Source of the DNA: Chromatiales bacterium
Lineage (GTDB): Bacteria > Pseudomonadota > Gammaproteobacteria > Granulosicoccales > Granulosicoccaceae
DNA: 32,932 nucleotides
Direction of reading: 5' to 3'
Assembly (NCBI GenBank): GCA_020631335.1
Contig: JAHDHK010000005.1
Coordinates: 9,131 to 42,062, forward strand
Shown in pieces: positions 9,230 to 17,637 of this stretch (its first letter is position 1; every line of letters starts with the position of its first letter). The notes beneath the pieces are model-generated. The model was not told the origin of the DNA. It was given only the letters and a program-made list of their open reading frames with translations, and did not search any database. The position numbers were made by a program, and so were the translations under genes.

Positions 9230-9258
9230 GGCGGCGACTGCCGGTGGCAGCCGCCGCC
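9230..9258 (-). promoter_or_regulatory. Strong intra-operon hairpin between binding-protein and permease genes
   Basis: GGCGGCG (9230-9236) pairs with CGCCGCC (9252-9258). After one A/C mismatch, CTGCC (9238-9242) pairs with GGCAG (9246-9250) around a GGT loop. It lies between the stop of the binding-protein gene (9275) and the start of the first permease gene (9198). No T-run follows on the minus strand, so it is more likely to stabilise the upstream mRNA or attenuate read-through than to terminate fully. That would give more binding protein than permease, a common arrangement in such operons. Confidence 0.7.
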
Positions 9259-9274
9259 AGATTTACTGCAGTAG

Positions 9275-10840
9275 TTACTTCAGATACACACGGTCGAGCG
9301 GGTGAGAAGTTCCCCATACCGAGTTTGGCGGATTGCCAACCTGAGTATTTGAAATGGTGTGATAGGGGGAAGGGTACAGCGGATACAAAGGCAGTTCGTC
9401 AGCCAGAATCTGCTGGAACTCTGCGTAATACTTTTTGCGCTCTTCGATATCGTTGGTTGCACCGGCAAGTGCCATCAGTTCATCAACACGTGCATTGGAG
9501 TACTGCTGTGTATTAGACCAGATTACGCCTTTTTTGATGTTCTGACTGCTGTAGGTGCGGTGAACACCGATGACCGGATCACCCCAGTTGAAGACGTTAT
9601 CGAAGGTAATGTCAAACTCATGGTTTGATACCCGCTTGGCCCATGTCGGGAAGTCTGCCGATGATCTCACGGTGATATCAATACCCACTTTTTTCAGCTG
9701 TGGTTTAAGGTATTCTGCCACCGGTTTTGCAGAGGCCCAGCCGAAGTCAACAGTCAGTGGAAAACGCATACCGTCATCGCCTTTGGCGTAGCCGGCGTCG
9801 TCGAGTATCTGGTTGGCTTTATCGAGATCGATATCATATGGCTCAACAGATCCGTCGTAGAACGGGCTGCCGGGGTGGATACCGGTGAGCGCCGGTTGTG
9901 TCGCACCGAGCATAATGGCTTTGATCAGGAAGTTCCTGTCAACGGCATAGGCGATGGCCTTACGCACTGCCGGGTCGGCAGTTTTGCCTTGCTGTGTATT
10001 GAATGCGAGCCAGTTAACCGGGCCGATAGCGGCATAACCTGCGTTAGACACATCGAGCGTGTCTTTCTTTTTCATGCGGTTGATGTCGCGTGGCTCCTGC
10101 TCAAAGCCCGACAGCATTAGCTCTCCGCTCTCCAGTGCAATGGTTCGTGCCGCGCCGTCTTTAACTATGCGCATCACGATCTTGTCGAGGTAGGGCAGAC
10201 CTTCCATGAAGTAGTCGTCGTAGCGCTCGAGTATAATGTGCTGATCGCGCTTGAACTCGACCAGTTTAAACGGTCCGGAACCCACGACGCCTTCAGAATT
10301 CTGCGGGTGCGCTTTCGGATCCTGACCGTCGCCGTAGACGTGTTTTGGAATAATGGACAGCAACTGTGAAGACATTGCCAGCATCAGCGCCGGGTGAGGC
10401 TCCGATAGTTTAATGATCGCAGTGGTAGCATCGGGAGTTTCAACAGCGGTGACAGGTGCAAACATGGACTTGAACGGATGGTTTGCCTTGACTGTGTCGA
10501 TAGAGAAGGCGACATCTTCAGAAGTGATGGGTTTGCCATCATGAAAAGTCGCACCTTCTACCAGATTGATGGTCACTGACAATTCGTCTTCGGAGATCTC
10601 CCACGACTCTGCGAGGTAGGGTTGTGGTTCCCATCCATCATCATAGCGCAACAGTGATGCAAACAGCTGAGTGCCGGGCTGACCGGTGGCGGTGCCGGAT
10701 TGAACGGCCGGGTTAAGGTGTCGCGGTGTGGTCTGGATCGCCATGACCAGGGTGCCGCCCTGCTTGGGCTCTTCTGCCACCACGGCACTTGTCGTCACTG
10801 TGGTCAGCGCGAGGGTAGCCGCGAGTAAATGTTTTTTCAT
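9275..10840 (-). CDS. Periplasmic substrate-binding protein of the peptide/opine-type ABC transporter (SBP family 5)
   Basis: The start is the ATG at 10838-10840. It has an AGGAGGAAA ribosome binding site and opens a Sec signal peptide (MKKHLLAATLALTTVTTSAVVA, cut near AEEP). The open frame continues upstream to 11062, but that part is not signal-like. The 521-residue protein follows the family 5 plan: GGTLVMAIQTTPRHLNPA, LLRYDDGWEPQPYLAESWEIS, a TFHDGKPITSEDVAFSI motif, and GSGPFKLVEF. The C-terminal lobe contains DPAVRKAIAYAVDRN. It captures the substrate in the periplasm for the four downstream gene products. The family takes peptides, opines, nickel, sugars and other solutes, so the substrate is open. 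Confidence 0.94.
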   Translation of the reverse strand: MKKHLLAATLALTTVTTSAVVAEEPKQGGTLVMAIQTTPRHLNPAVQSGTATGQPGTQLFASLLRYDDGWEPQPYLAESWEISEDELSVTINLVEGATFHDGKPITSEDVAFSIDTVKANHPFKSMFAPVTAVETPDATTAIIKLSEPHPALMLAMSSQLLSIIPKHVYGDGQDPKAHPQNSEGVVGSGPFKLVEFKRDQHIILERYDDYFMEGLPYLDKIVMRIVKDGAARTIALESGELMLSGFEQEPRDINRMKKKDTLDVSNAGYAAIGPVNWLAFNTQQGKTADPAVRKAIAYAVDRNFLIKAIMLGATQPALTGIHPGSPFYDGSVEPYDIDLDKANQILDDAGYAKGDDGMRFPLTVDFGWASAKPVAEYLKPQLKKVGIDITVRSSADFPTWAKRVSNHEFDITFDNVFNWGDPVIGVHRTYSSQNIKKGVIWSNTQQYSNARVDELMALAGATNDIEERKKYYAEFQQILADELPLYPLYPSPYHTISNTQVGNPPNSVWGTSHPLDRVYLK

Positions 10841-11007
10841 CCTGCTGTTTCCTCCTGTGGAAATATGTTGCCCGACGACGCTGGCCGCGTATCGAGTGGG
10901 CTGAATAGGCTTGAATTTACTTACGGATTCATTGCTTACATGCGACTGCGGTCTTGCTTTTTGTACCGTTGCAGACGGCCCTGAGCGCCCTCGTAAACCC
11001 TGTTGGC

Positions 11008-11035
11008 ATTGTGCATCATTTGCTAAATCAGTCAA
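11008..11035 (-). promoter_or_regulatory. Candidate promoter of the ABC transporter operon
   Basis: On the minus strand, TTGACT (complement of 11030-11035) is followed after 16 nt by CACAAT (complement of 11008-11013), matching the sigma-70 hexamers at 5/6 and 4/6 positions. It would give a leader of about 160 nt before the binding-protein start. This is a pattern match only. Confidence 0.3.
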
Positions 11036-11125
11036 GCCGGACACACGGTATGTGGAAAACACCGTCGTATATCACGCAGCTATTGCGGTACTCAAGCCCT
11101 CGCTATTCCGGTTGGTCTGCAGTCT

Positions 11126-11142
11126 GTGTTTTTCAAAAACAC
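11126..11142. promoter_or_regulatory. Perfect palindrome in divergent region
   Basis: GTGTTTTT and AAAAACAC flank a single C, a perfect 17-base inverted repeat between two divergent transcription units. It could be an operator or part of a transcript hairpin. No partner site was seen elsewhere in the window. Confidence 0.35.
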
Positions 11143-11367
11143 TTTGATTGCGCCGGTGAAACGGTGTTGGTCTTTTTGGCCGGTGCATGGGAAAGGCCGA
11201 TAGTCGAATGGTTCGAAAGGCGGTATGGTGGCAGATGATTGTGCCGGAAGTCTCGGGCAGGTGGTCGGTATTGCGCAGAACACAACCATACCGGCATAGC
11301 ATTTTCGGTGAGTGTTAGTTGGAATAATTGATGTAGCTATTATCAGTGACGGCAACAGGGGCTGGCT

Positions 11368-13005
11368 GTGAATACTATTTACGTTGCAAAGAAAATAATC
11401 ACCATGAATCCGGCACGTCCGCAGGTGAGTCATGTCGCGGTTCGCGAAGGGCGAATTGTGAGCGCCGGGTCATTGGAAGAATTGTCTCAATGGGGGGATT
11501 ATGAGCTCGATGAGCGCTTTGCCGACAAAGTGCTGATGCCGGGACTCGTTGAGGGGCACGCACACACAATGGAGGGATCATTCTGGCAATACACTTACTG
11601 TGGTTTCTTTGATCGTACTGATCCTGATGGCAAAGTCTGGGCCGGTGCAAAAAACATTGATCAGGTGTTACAGCGTTTAAAAGAAGCTGAAGCATTGATA
11701 GAAGACCCACAGGCACCATTGTCCGGCTGGCATCTGGATGCTATTTATTTTAATAACGAACGCGTTACCCGGTTTGATCTGGACAAGGTATCTACATCAC
11801 GCCCGATCGGTGTATTGAATGCCTCCGGCCATATTATGAATGTCAACACCAAAGCGCTTGAACTTGCCGACATGCTCAGAACCGGAATTGATCATCCCGG
11901 TGTGCCATTGGCGAATGACGGTTTACCTACCGGTGAGTTAAAGGGCCCGGAAGTCATGACCCCCGTGGGTGTTCACGTCGGGTTTGATCGTGAAGTACTT
12001 TCCTGTGATGAGCGGGGGCTGCGTGACTTTGGCAAGTTATGCGTGCGCACCGGGGTGACCACTGTTACTGATCTGGCTGCCCGTATGAAAGATGAAGCAG
12101 CCGACATGATGGTACGAGTCACCGGTGAGTCAGATTATCCGGCGCGTGTGGTGCCGTTGCGATTTTTTCACGGGTTGACGCCCAGCGAATTAGTAGATCA
12201 TGCGCTGGCATTGAAAAAGAAGGCGACTGACCGCTGCAGGCTGGGCATGATCAAGGTTATTGTCGATGGTTCTATTCAGGGGTTCTCTGCACGTATGCGT
12301 TTCCCGGGTTACTTCAACGGTGCACCCAACGGGTTGTGGTATATCCCTCCGCCTCAATTGCTTGAAACCTATGAGCTGGCGTTAAAAAATGATGTTTGCG
12401 TACATACGCATACCAATGGCGATGAAGCAACGCAACTGGCCATTGAAACGCTGGAACGGGCGCTAAATCGTCATCCGGTGGCAGATCATCGTTTTACACT
12501 GCAGCATTGCCAGCTGGCAGATGCCGCACAGTTTAGAAAAATGGCCAAACTCAATATGTGCGTTAACCTGTTTGCCAATCACCATTTTTACTGGGGCGAT
12601 GAGCACTATCGTTTGACCGTGGGGCCGGAGCGGGCAGAGCGTATGAATGCCTGTCGAACTGCATTGAACAACGGTATTCCTATGGGAATCCACTCAGATG
12701 CCCCGGTAACACCGCTTGGGCCACTGTTTACCGCGTGGTGTGCAGTGAACCGTATTACTGCATCCGGTCGGGTGCAGGGTGAGTATGAAAAGATATCAGT
12801 CGATGATGCATTAAAGGCGATAACACTTGGTGCGGCCTATACCTTAAAGCTGGATGATGAAGTCGGGTCTATTGAATCCGGTAAAAAGGCGGACTTTGCC
12901 GTGCTTGAGGATGACCCGACAGAAATCGGTGCACAGAATCTAAAAGATATCCGGGTGTGGGGTACGGTACAGGATGGCCGGGTGTTTGCCGCCGCAGATT
13001 TGTAG
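11368..13005 (+). CDS. Amidohydrolase family protein (YtcJ-like, amidohydrolase_3)
   Basis: The 545-residue protein belongs to the metal-dependent amidohydrolase superfamily, whose members cleave C-N bonds in amides, ureas and related compounds. The N-terminal composite domain (IYVAKKIITMNPARPQVSHVAV) leads into the metal motif PGLVEGHAH. Then come VIVDGSIQG, HTHTNGDEAT, LQHCQLAD and the C-terminal HSDAPVTPLGP with the metal Asp. The final segment (ITLGAAYTLKLDDEVGSIESGKKADFAVLEDDPTEI) closes the small beta domain and is diagnostic. The start is GTG at 11368, with AGGG upstream; the ATG at 11404 would remove the first strand of the domain. It has no signal peptide. It is divergent from the transporter operon, which may supply its substrate. 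Confidence 0.92.
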   Translation: MNTIYVAKKIITMNPARPQVSHVAVREGRIVSAGSLEELSQWGDYELDERFADKVLMPGLVEGHAHTMEGSFWQYTYCGFFDRTDPDGKVWAGAKNIDQVLQRLKEAEALIEDPQAPLSGWHLDAIYFNNERVTRFDLDKVSTSRPIGVLNASGHIMNVNTKALELADMLRTGIDHPGVPLANDGLPTGELKGPEVMTPVGVHVGFDREVLSCDERGLRDFGKLCVRTGVTTVTDLAARMKDEAADMMVRVTGESDYPARVVPLRFFHGLTPSELVDHALALKKKATDRCRLGMIKVIVDGSIQGFSARMRFPGYFNGAPNGLWYIPPPQLLETYELALKNDVCVHTHTNGDEATQLAIETLERALNRHPVADHRFTLQHCQLADAAQFRKMAKLNMCVNLFANHHFYWGDEHYRLTVGPERAERMNACRTALNNGIPMGIHSDAPVTPLGPLFTAWCAVNRITASGRVQGEYEKISVDDALKAITLGAAYTLKLDDEVGSIESGKKADFAVLEDDPTEIGAQNLKDIRVWGTVQDGRVFAAADL

Positions 13006-13383
13006 CATACCGAATGTAATTCACCACTTGTGTGATTTGTGCTCTGGCATATCGGTGTCTATTCCATCGTCATAATCCTTTGTACACATCGCTTTCGCTT
13101 GTAATATTGGTTTGTAAAAAAGAGATTTATTGTCGTACGATAAGTTGTTTTATCTTGCCGGCAATAGTGGTCTATGCGGCACTTTTTTGAATAAATCGAC
13201 TGTAATTTTTAGTTATAAGAAACCAGTTTTTCTGACACGGGTTCTATAAGCGATGCATTTTATGACTCACCCCGGTGACAAAATGTATGCAGTTTCCGCG
13301 TATCTATTTACGGTGTAATCTACTAAAAGCTATAGGGTGTCTGTGAAGGCAGATAGCCGGTTACTCAGTAGGAGAGGGTTGCA
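13006..13383. other. Long leader/intergenic region before the deaminase gene
   Basis: About 380 AT-rich bases contain several small inverted repeats. These are GATAA-GTTGTT-TTATC (13139-13154), the adjacent palindrome TTGCCGGCAA (13155-13164), and a two-part hairpin where CATTTT (13256-13261) pairs with AAAATG (13280-13285) around TCACC/GGTGA. They could form a structured leader, but no known riboswitch consensus was recognised. Confidence 0.35.
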
Positions 13384-13938
13384 TTGGATAGAGAAACAGA
13401 TCTGGATTACCTGAGACGTACCATCGAACTGGCAGATGAAGCAGTGTCAGAAGGAAACCATCCGTTCGGTGCGATACTTGTATCCGATGAAGGAGATGTG
13501 TTGTGTGAAGCGAAAAACAGCTTTGCGGTGGATTTAGGTCCAGGTCATGCCGAAGCGAATCTGGCGCGTAGAGCGGCTAAGTCTTTTTCGTCTGACACGC
13601 TGGCGGGAGCCACACTGTATACGTCAGTGGAACCGTGTTCGATGTGTGCGGGCACAATCTACTGGGCTGAAATAGGTGCGGTGGTGTTCGGTATGTCAGA
13701 AAAACAACTTGGAGATATTACCGGAGACGATCCGGAGAATCCGACACAGAACCTGGAGTGCCGGACAGTGCTGGGTTCAGGCCGCCGGCATATCGAGGTG
13801 CGGGGGCCCTTTGCCGAACTTGAGGAAACTATCGCGGAACAGCATCATAAATTCTGGAATTACGCTGTTACGTCGTCACCGGATGATAAACCCGATGCAA
13901 CTCAGGGCAGGATTCATTTGGTTGAGACAGAAAGTTAA
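13384..13938 (+). CDS. Nucleoside deaminase-like protein (cytidine/guanine deaminase fold)
   Basis: The 184-residue protein has the zinc motifs of the cytidine deaminase superfamily: His55-Ala-Glu57 (GPGHAEANLARRAA) and Pro84-Cys85-x2-Cys88 (VEPCSMCAGTIYW). The preceding NHPFGAILV segment (25-33) forms the substrate pocket floor. Together these resemble guanine deaminase/tRNA adenosine deaminase-like enzymes that hydrolytically remove an amino group from a purine or pyrimidine base. The start is TTG at 13384, supported by AGGAGAGG at 13370-13377 with a 6 nt spacer. The rare start could lower its expression. It lies in the same direction as the amidohydrolase gene but is separated by about 380 nt, so a separate promoter is likely. 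Confidence 0.9.
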   Translation: MDRETDLDYLRRTIELADEAVSEGNHPFGAILVSDEGDVLCEAKNSFAVDLGPGHAEANLARRAAKSFSSDTLAGATLYTSVEPCSMCAGTIYWAEIGAVVFGMSEKQLGDITGDDPENPTQNLECRTVLGSGRRHIEVRGPFAELEETIAEQHHKFWNYAVTSSPDDKPDATQGRIHLVETES

Positions 13939-13957
13939 ACAGCCTGTCGAAGCATTG

Positions 13958-14033
13958 CTGCCGCACTTTTAAAAATCTGTAGTGTGGCAGGTTCACCGGG
14001 GGATGGATTACCTGCCCTGGAACGTAGGGCAGG
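13958..14033. terminator. Two hairpins between convergent genes
   Basis: CTGCCGCAC (13958-13966) pairs with GTGTGGCAG (13982-13990) with one G-U pair. CCTGCCCT (14011-14018) pairs perfectly with AGGGCAGG (14026-14033) around a 7 nt loop. They lie between two convergent stop codons and probably serve as terminators for both, although T-runs are short. Confidence 0.55.
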
Positions 14034-14051
14034 ATGGAAATAGCCAGCAGG

Positions 14052-15860
14052 TTAGTCGCAGTATTCTACCGTCGTCAGCGTAAATCGAATTTCCTTTTGT
14101 GTGTCGACAGTGGCGAAAACAAACGGGTTGGTTAATACCTGAGTCGCAGCACAATCGCTGCCCGGGCCGATGAATTCAACGGCAGCCATAACATGATCAC
14201 TGTACTCTTTTACCGATTGTATATTGATGGTGTACCCGCCAGTGGTCTTTTGTCCCATATCTAACAGCACAACCTGCTGCAAATTAAAGTCAATCTGAAT
14301 CGAAGACTCTCCGTAAGCTTCGAGTGCCTGATCGAGGTTGATCTGGTTGTTTATTACGACGGTACGTGATTCTGTAAACGTGCCGTTAAGGGGTATTTGC
14401 TGGCTGACCAATTCGGCATAGTTAACGTCGCCGACAGGTGGTTCCGGTGTGGGCTGTTCGCATACGCCACTATTGTAATTGCCCGCTTTACGAATAATAT
14501 CGTTTTCGGATGGCTCAACTCTGTTACCGGTCACCAGCGTGTTCATCGCACGGATCATTGCAGAACGAAGTGAGGTCACCACATAACAGTCGACATCGGG
14601 TTCTGCATGGGTGGAGCCGTAACCGGAATCATCCGTGAGAAACAGGTAGCGACTGTCAGTGAGTGCGGCAATACTGCGCATTATGTACTCCGCGTCTTCT
14701 GCGACACCACTGGCGGCGACTGGTATTATATGAATGTTTTTACTTCTTGCCAGTTCGGCCGCATTCCATGTGGCTCGCATTCGATCACCGTGGGGCGGGG
14801 CATCCGCCAGCAGAAAAAGAATTTTCCTGCTGTCATCGCGCCAGTTTGCACCGAGAGCAGCGTTTAACGCCTGATCCATTGCTTCGGGATAATCTCCGCC
14901 ACCCTGCGCCTGTTCCTGATTCAGGTTTAGTTGCGCTGCGTTGAGATCTTGCGTAAATCCATTGGCACGGACTACATAGGCGTCACCATAGTCCCGATAA
15001 AATACCAGGCCTGCGTTTACGTTTGTTTGTTGTTGTGGAAGCGCGTTGATGATGTCGGTCAGTTCTGTTTGCAGAAAGCCCAGCTCATCTCCCATGCTGC
15101 CGGTGGTGTCGATAACAAACATCACGTCTACCGGCAGATCGTCAGGGCTTTCAGACACAGTCGCCAATGTGATGTGAATTGCCCCAGCCAGGATTGCCTG
15201 TTGCCGGTCAATGGTGTTCTCGATGGTAGTGCCGTCCGCAGCGCTGACTCGAAGAGTGAAGTGCTCATCAAGAGAATCCAGACCGGAATAGAGCGTCGCT
15301 TTGCCATTTGCAGCGGTGCGCAGCATAGTGGATTCCTGAGCATTGTTATTGATGATTTCTATAGTTGCGCCGGCATAGGGCTGTGCGGACTGGTCAGTAA
15401 CCTGCAGCACGATCCGGTTATTAAAGTCGAGCCTTGGTGTATCGATCCATTGCCCGCGGTTTTGTAAATAATCGGAAGCGTAAGTTTGATAAAGGTGTGG
15501 ATTGAGTTGATCGTCATAGTCACCGGCGGTGAGTGTACCCGGGGTAATGGTCGGGGTTTCTACCGGTGGTGCGATCGGCATGCTTACCGGTGCCGCGCCC
15601 GGCATTAGCGACGCATCGCTATCGGCTGTGGATGAGAGGCTACCCTCTGCCTCACCACTACCATCGGTACTGGTGCCTCGTTCCGGGCTGGCCGTGGTTT
15701 GGTACTGTCCGTTGAAAGCGACATCAGGCAATTCGACCAGAGAATCGCGTTGCGTGCCTGGAATAGTAATGCTGCTGCTTATGGTGTTGCCGGGAATATC
15801 GGACGATTCACAGCCGGTGATCAACAGTGCCGCCAGTAAAACTGAGATTGCTTTGTTCAT
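14052..15860 (-). CDS. Lipoprotein with von Willebrand factor A domain and C-terminal PrcB_C-like domain
   Basis: The 602-residue product has a lipoprotein signal (lipobox LITGC, Cys17) and a long Ser/Pro/Thr-rich linker (about 20-112). A small Ig-like segment covers about 145-232. A von Willebrand factor A domain occupies about 244-445. Its metal-ion-dependent adhesion site begins DTTGS (251-255) and is supported by GGGDYPEAMDQAL and LLADAPPHGD. The C-terminus (about 525-602) fits the PrcB_C domain: VVLLDMGQKTTGGYTINI, then GPG and a TNPF turn. The protein should bind a ligand through a divalent metal on the outside of a membrane. RBS GGAG is at 15867-15870. A palindrome with a TATA-like core lies 20 nt before the start. 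Confidence 0.85.
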   Translation of the reverse strand: MNKAISVLLAALLITGCESSDIPGNTISSSITIPGTQRDSLVELPDVAFNGQYQTTASPERGTSTDGSGEAEGSLSSTADSDASLMPGAAPVSMPIAPPVETPTITPGTLTAGDYDDQLNPHLYQTYASDYLQNRGQWIDTPRLDFNNRIVLQVTDQSAQPYAGATIEIINNNAQESTMLRTAANGKATLYSGLDSLDEHFTLRVSAADGTTIENTIDRQQAILAGAIHITLATVSESPDDLPVDVMFVIDTTGSMGDELGFLQTELTDIINALPQQQTNVNAGLVFYRDYGDAYVVRANGFTQDLNAAQLNLNQEQAQGGGDYPEAMDQALNAALGANWRDDSRKILFLLADAPPHGDRMRATWNAAELARSKNIHIIPVAASGVAEDAEYIMRSIAALTDSRYLFLTDDSGYGSTHAEPDVDCYVVTSLRSAMIRAMNTLVTGNRVEPSENDIIRKAGNYNSGVCEQPTPEPPVGDVNYAELVSQQIPLNGTFTESRTVVINNQINLDQALEAYGESSIQIDFNLQQVVLLDMGQKTTGGYTINIQSVKEYSDHVMAAVEFIGPGSDCAATQVLTNPFVFATVDTQKEIRFTLTTVEYCD

Positions 15861-15880
15861 TTTTTACTCCAGTGCAATAA

Positions 15881-15900
15881 TTTGGGAATATAATCCCAAA
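15881..15900. promoter_or_regulatory. Palindrome TTTGGGA-N6-TCCCAAA, copy 1
   Basis: TTTGGGAATATAATCCCAAA has 7 bp arms around ATATAA and carries a TATAAT/TATATT core. It lies 20 nt upstream of the VWA lipoprotein start, and its 16-base centre recurs upstream of another lipoprotein gene at 20476-20491. It is a candidate operator overlapping a -10 box. Confidence 0.6.
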
Positions 15901-16083
15901 TATAGTGGCGTTGCAAGCCTGTGATTGCCACTCAGCGACGGTGGTCACGGTTTATGCCGATGCAAACGCGCAAAAAGTGCGGCTTCACTTTTCTGAACTT
16001 CGCTTTAAAGACAGGAATGCGCTGAATCTCTCATAATAGTTTGATGTCGATCGGCCCGATCCGGGGTTGTCGCGCAGTGCATC

Positions 16084-16105
16084 AGTGACTTAAGTGACTT
16101 AAGTG
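16084..16105. repeat. Short tandem repeat AGTGACTTA
   Basis: Two full copies and a partial third of a 9-base unit, AGTGACTTA, are followed directly by GGCG. The unit overlap creates two ACTTAAGT palindromes. No neighbouring gene start suggests a role. Confidence 0.7.
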
Positions 16106-16558
16106 GCGATGGTGTTGGCTGAGTTCGGGCTGGGTACCTGCCACTGCACCCTGCGGCCCCCGAACCAGAAGCTTGAGCGTCAATGCAATTCTTCTTTCTC
16201 TCACCTTCGTCAAGCGTTGCCTGCGCCTTGCAGCTAATGCAGCCTGATCATCGGTGGCAATGAGTGGTGGTCGTTTGCATTAAACGAAATGTACTCGTCA
16301 GTGTTGGATGAAAGCACCGGACAGCCCGTAGTGTGCGACTGTTGTCAGTTTTAATGGTCGCAGCGAGAGATGGTGGTTGAGAGATACTTGAACAGGCCAA
16401 GTACACCGTGTTCGTCGTGCCTGAATATATAGACACAGCCGCTCAGGGCTTGTGTAGTCACCGAAGCAGCGTTGTCATCCGGGATGAATTTCTCGCAACG
16501 AATCATTTACCCGAGCCCGGCAGGCATAAGGCTTTTGGCAGGAAACTGTATTGTGGTA

Positions 16559-16581
16559 CCGCCTTCACAATATGAAGGCGG
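16559..16581 (-). terminator. Hairpin downstream of msrB
   Basis: CCGCCTTC (16559-16566) pairs perfectly with GAAGGCGG (16574-16581) around a 7 nt loop, about 45 nt past the msrB stop. No T-run follows on the minus strand, so termination is only possible, not shown. Confidence 0.4.
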
Positions 16582-16624
16582 GTATGACTTTTCCGCTTTA
16601 TCCCTGATAGTGATCAGGTGCTGA

Positions 16625-17158
16625 TCAGGCGGGGATGAAATTCAACGCTACACCGTTGTTACAGTAGCGCAGACCGGTCGGCTGAGGCCCGTCTTTAAAT
16701 ACGTGGCCATGGTGCCCGCCACATCTGGCGCAGTGATATTCTGTGCGTGGCAGGATCAGTTTATAGTCAGTGCTGGTGCCGACATGCTTCTCAATCGCTT
16801 GAAAGAAACTGGGCCAGCCTGTGCCACTGTCAAACTTAGCCTCTGACGTAAAGAGCGGCAGATCGCACCCGGCACAGGCGTAAGTGCCTGTTCTTTTCTC
16901 ATCGTTGAGCGGGCTGCTGAACGGTCGTTCGGTGCCATCTTTACGCAACACCCGGTATTGAGCAGGTGTGAGCTTTGCTTTCCACTCGGCTTCAGTGAGC
17001 TCTATGGTATCGCCCAACTCGTTACTGTTGCTGCTGTTCATTTCGCTTGTGGTCATCTGCTCTTTCCTGCTGCCCGCCAGGATCGACTGGTAGCCCAGTG
17101 TGGCGGCAGGGACGACGACTACACCTGCCAGTACTTTTAAAAATGCTCGCTTTTTCAT
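16625..17158 (-). CDS. msrB: Exported methionine-R-sulfoxide reductase MsrB
   Basis: The start is the ATG at 17156-17158, where an export signal begins ([22 protein letters not shown]). The frame is open to 17296, but that part lacks a signal. The 177-residue protein reduces R-methionine sulfoxide in proteins. Zinc ligands are Cys95/Cys98 (CAGC) and Cys143/Cys146 (CARC). The GTGWPSF motif is at 112-118 and the catalytic Cys166 sits in [11 protein letters not shown]. The signal resembles a Tat signal with KR instead of RR (KKRAFLK), so the export route is uncertain. A periplasmic repair role is inferred. No fused MsrA is present. Confidence 0.93.
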   Translation of the reverse strand: MKKRAFLKVLAGVVVVPAATLGYQSILAGSRKEQMTTSEMNSSNSNELGDTIELTEAEWKAKLTPAQYRVLRKDGTERPFSSPLNDEKRTGTYACAGCDLPLFTSEAKFDSGTGWPSFFQAIEKHVGTSTDYKLILPRTEYHCARCGGHHGHVFKDGPQPTGLRYCNNGVALNFIPA

Positions 17159-17637
17159 GCTTGTGTGTCTCCAGTGATCGGGGCGTGTATCTGCAATACG
17201 CGCTTTGCGTGTGCTCAGTTTATGAGAGTCGTAAGCGACATGATCGTTCACCGAAAACAGGCTGCGGAAGTGCTGTTTCGATAACAAAGTTCTCACAATT
17301 TAATCACGGCAATTCATGCGCTGAATCAGAGTCTTGCAGAAGACGGGATATCTGATGCCGGCCGTTGTGCGAATCCATAGTGCTGTCAGTGGGTGCGCAT
17401 TGGCTATGTATATTTTTCCGGTTGCCCGGCCCCGTGAGTTTTAAAGCCGCTCGCGCTGAATGGACCTGTGTTTAAAAAGGCCGACGAGCCGGCAAATGCG
17501 AAAAATACCGGTGAATTGTTACTAAATATTTTCAATTAATTTGCGGTGATTATCGGCGTGCCTTGTGCGGCCACTGCTTTCAGGCGTTACAATCGCGGGT
17601 TCGTCTGGAAGTGCGATAGTCAGGATACCCGTCAATA
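17159..17637. other. Divergent intergenic region, nothing recognised
   Basis: About 480 bases separate msrB (minus) and the esterase-like lipoprotein gene (plus). The part next to msrB is open in frame with it but is not considered coding. Divergent promoters are expected; no convincing hexamer pair or operator was identified. Confidence 0.4.

Larger units (their letters stand above)
10841..11367. other. Divergent intergenic region between transporter operon and amidohydrolase gene
   Basis: About 527 bases separate the two divergent units and should hold both promoters and any shared control. A perfect palindrome GTGTTTTT-C-AAAAACAC lies at 11126-11142. A minus-strand promoter-like pair is listed separately. 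For the amidohydrolase, TATTAT at 11338-11343 could be a -10 box, but its -35 is poor. No regulator gene is present here. Confidence 0.45.
15901..16624. other. Long intergenic region, no supported gene
   Basis: Over 700 bases lie between the start of the VWA lipoprotein gene and the end of msrB, both on the minus strand. Visible structure includes GATCGG-C-CCGATC (16049-16061) and a 9 bp tandem repeat AGTGACTTA x2.4 (16084-16105). A hairpin near 16559-16581 is listed separately. The only open frame (16248-16436, minus) has no domain or ribosome site and is not accepted. Confidence 0.5.

Noticed and set aside
10841-11062. 74-codon N-terminal extension of the binding-protein gene
   Set aside because: The signal peptide and an AGGAGGAAA site place the start at 10840; the extension is not signal-like.
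13006-13383. Known purine or guanidine riboswitch
   Set aside because: None of the conserved core sequences of those classes could be found; kept only as an unassigned structured region.
16248-16436. Small minus-strand open frame in the long gap next to msrB
   Set aside because: Unusual composition, no ribosome site, no domain.
17159-17296. N-terminal extension of msrB
   Set aside because: The export signal begins at the ATG at 17158; the upstream part is polar and unlike the family.
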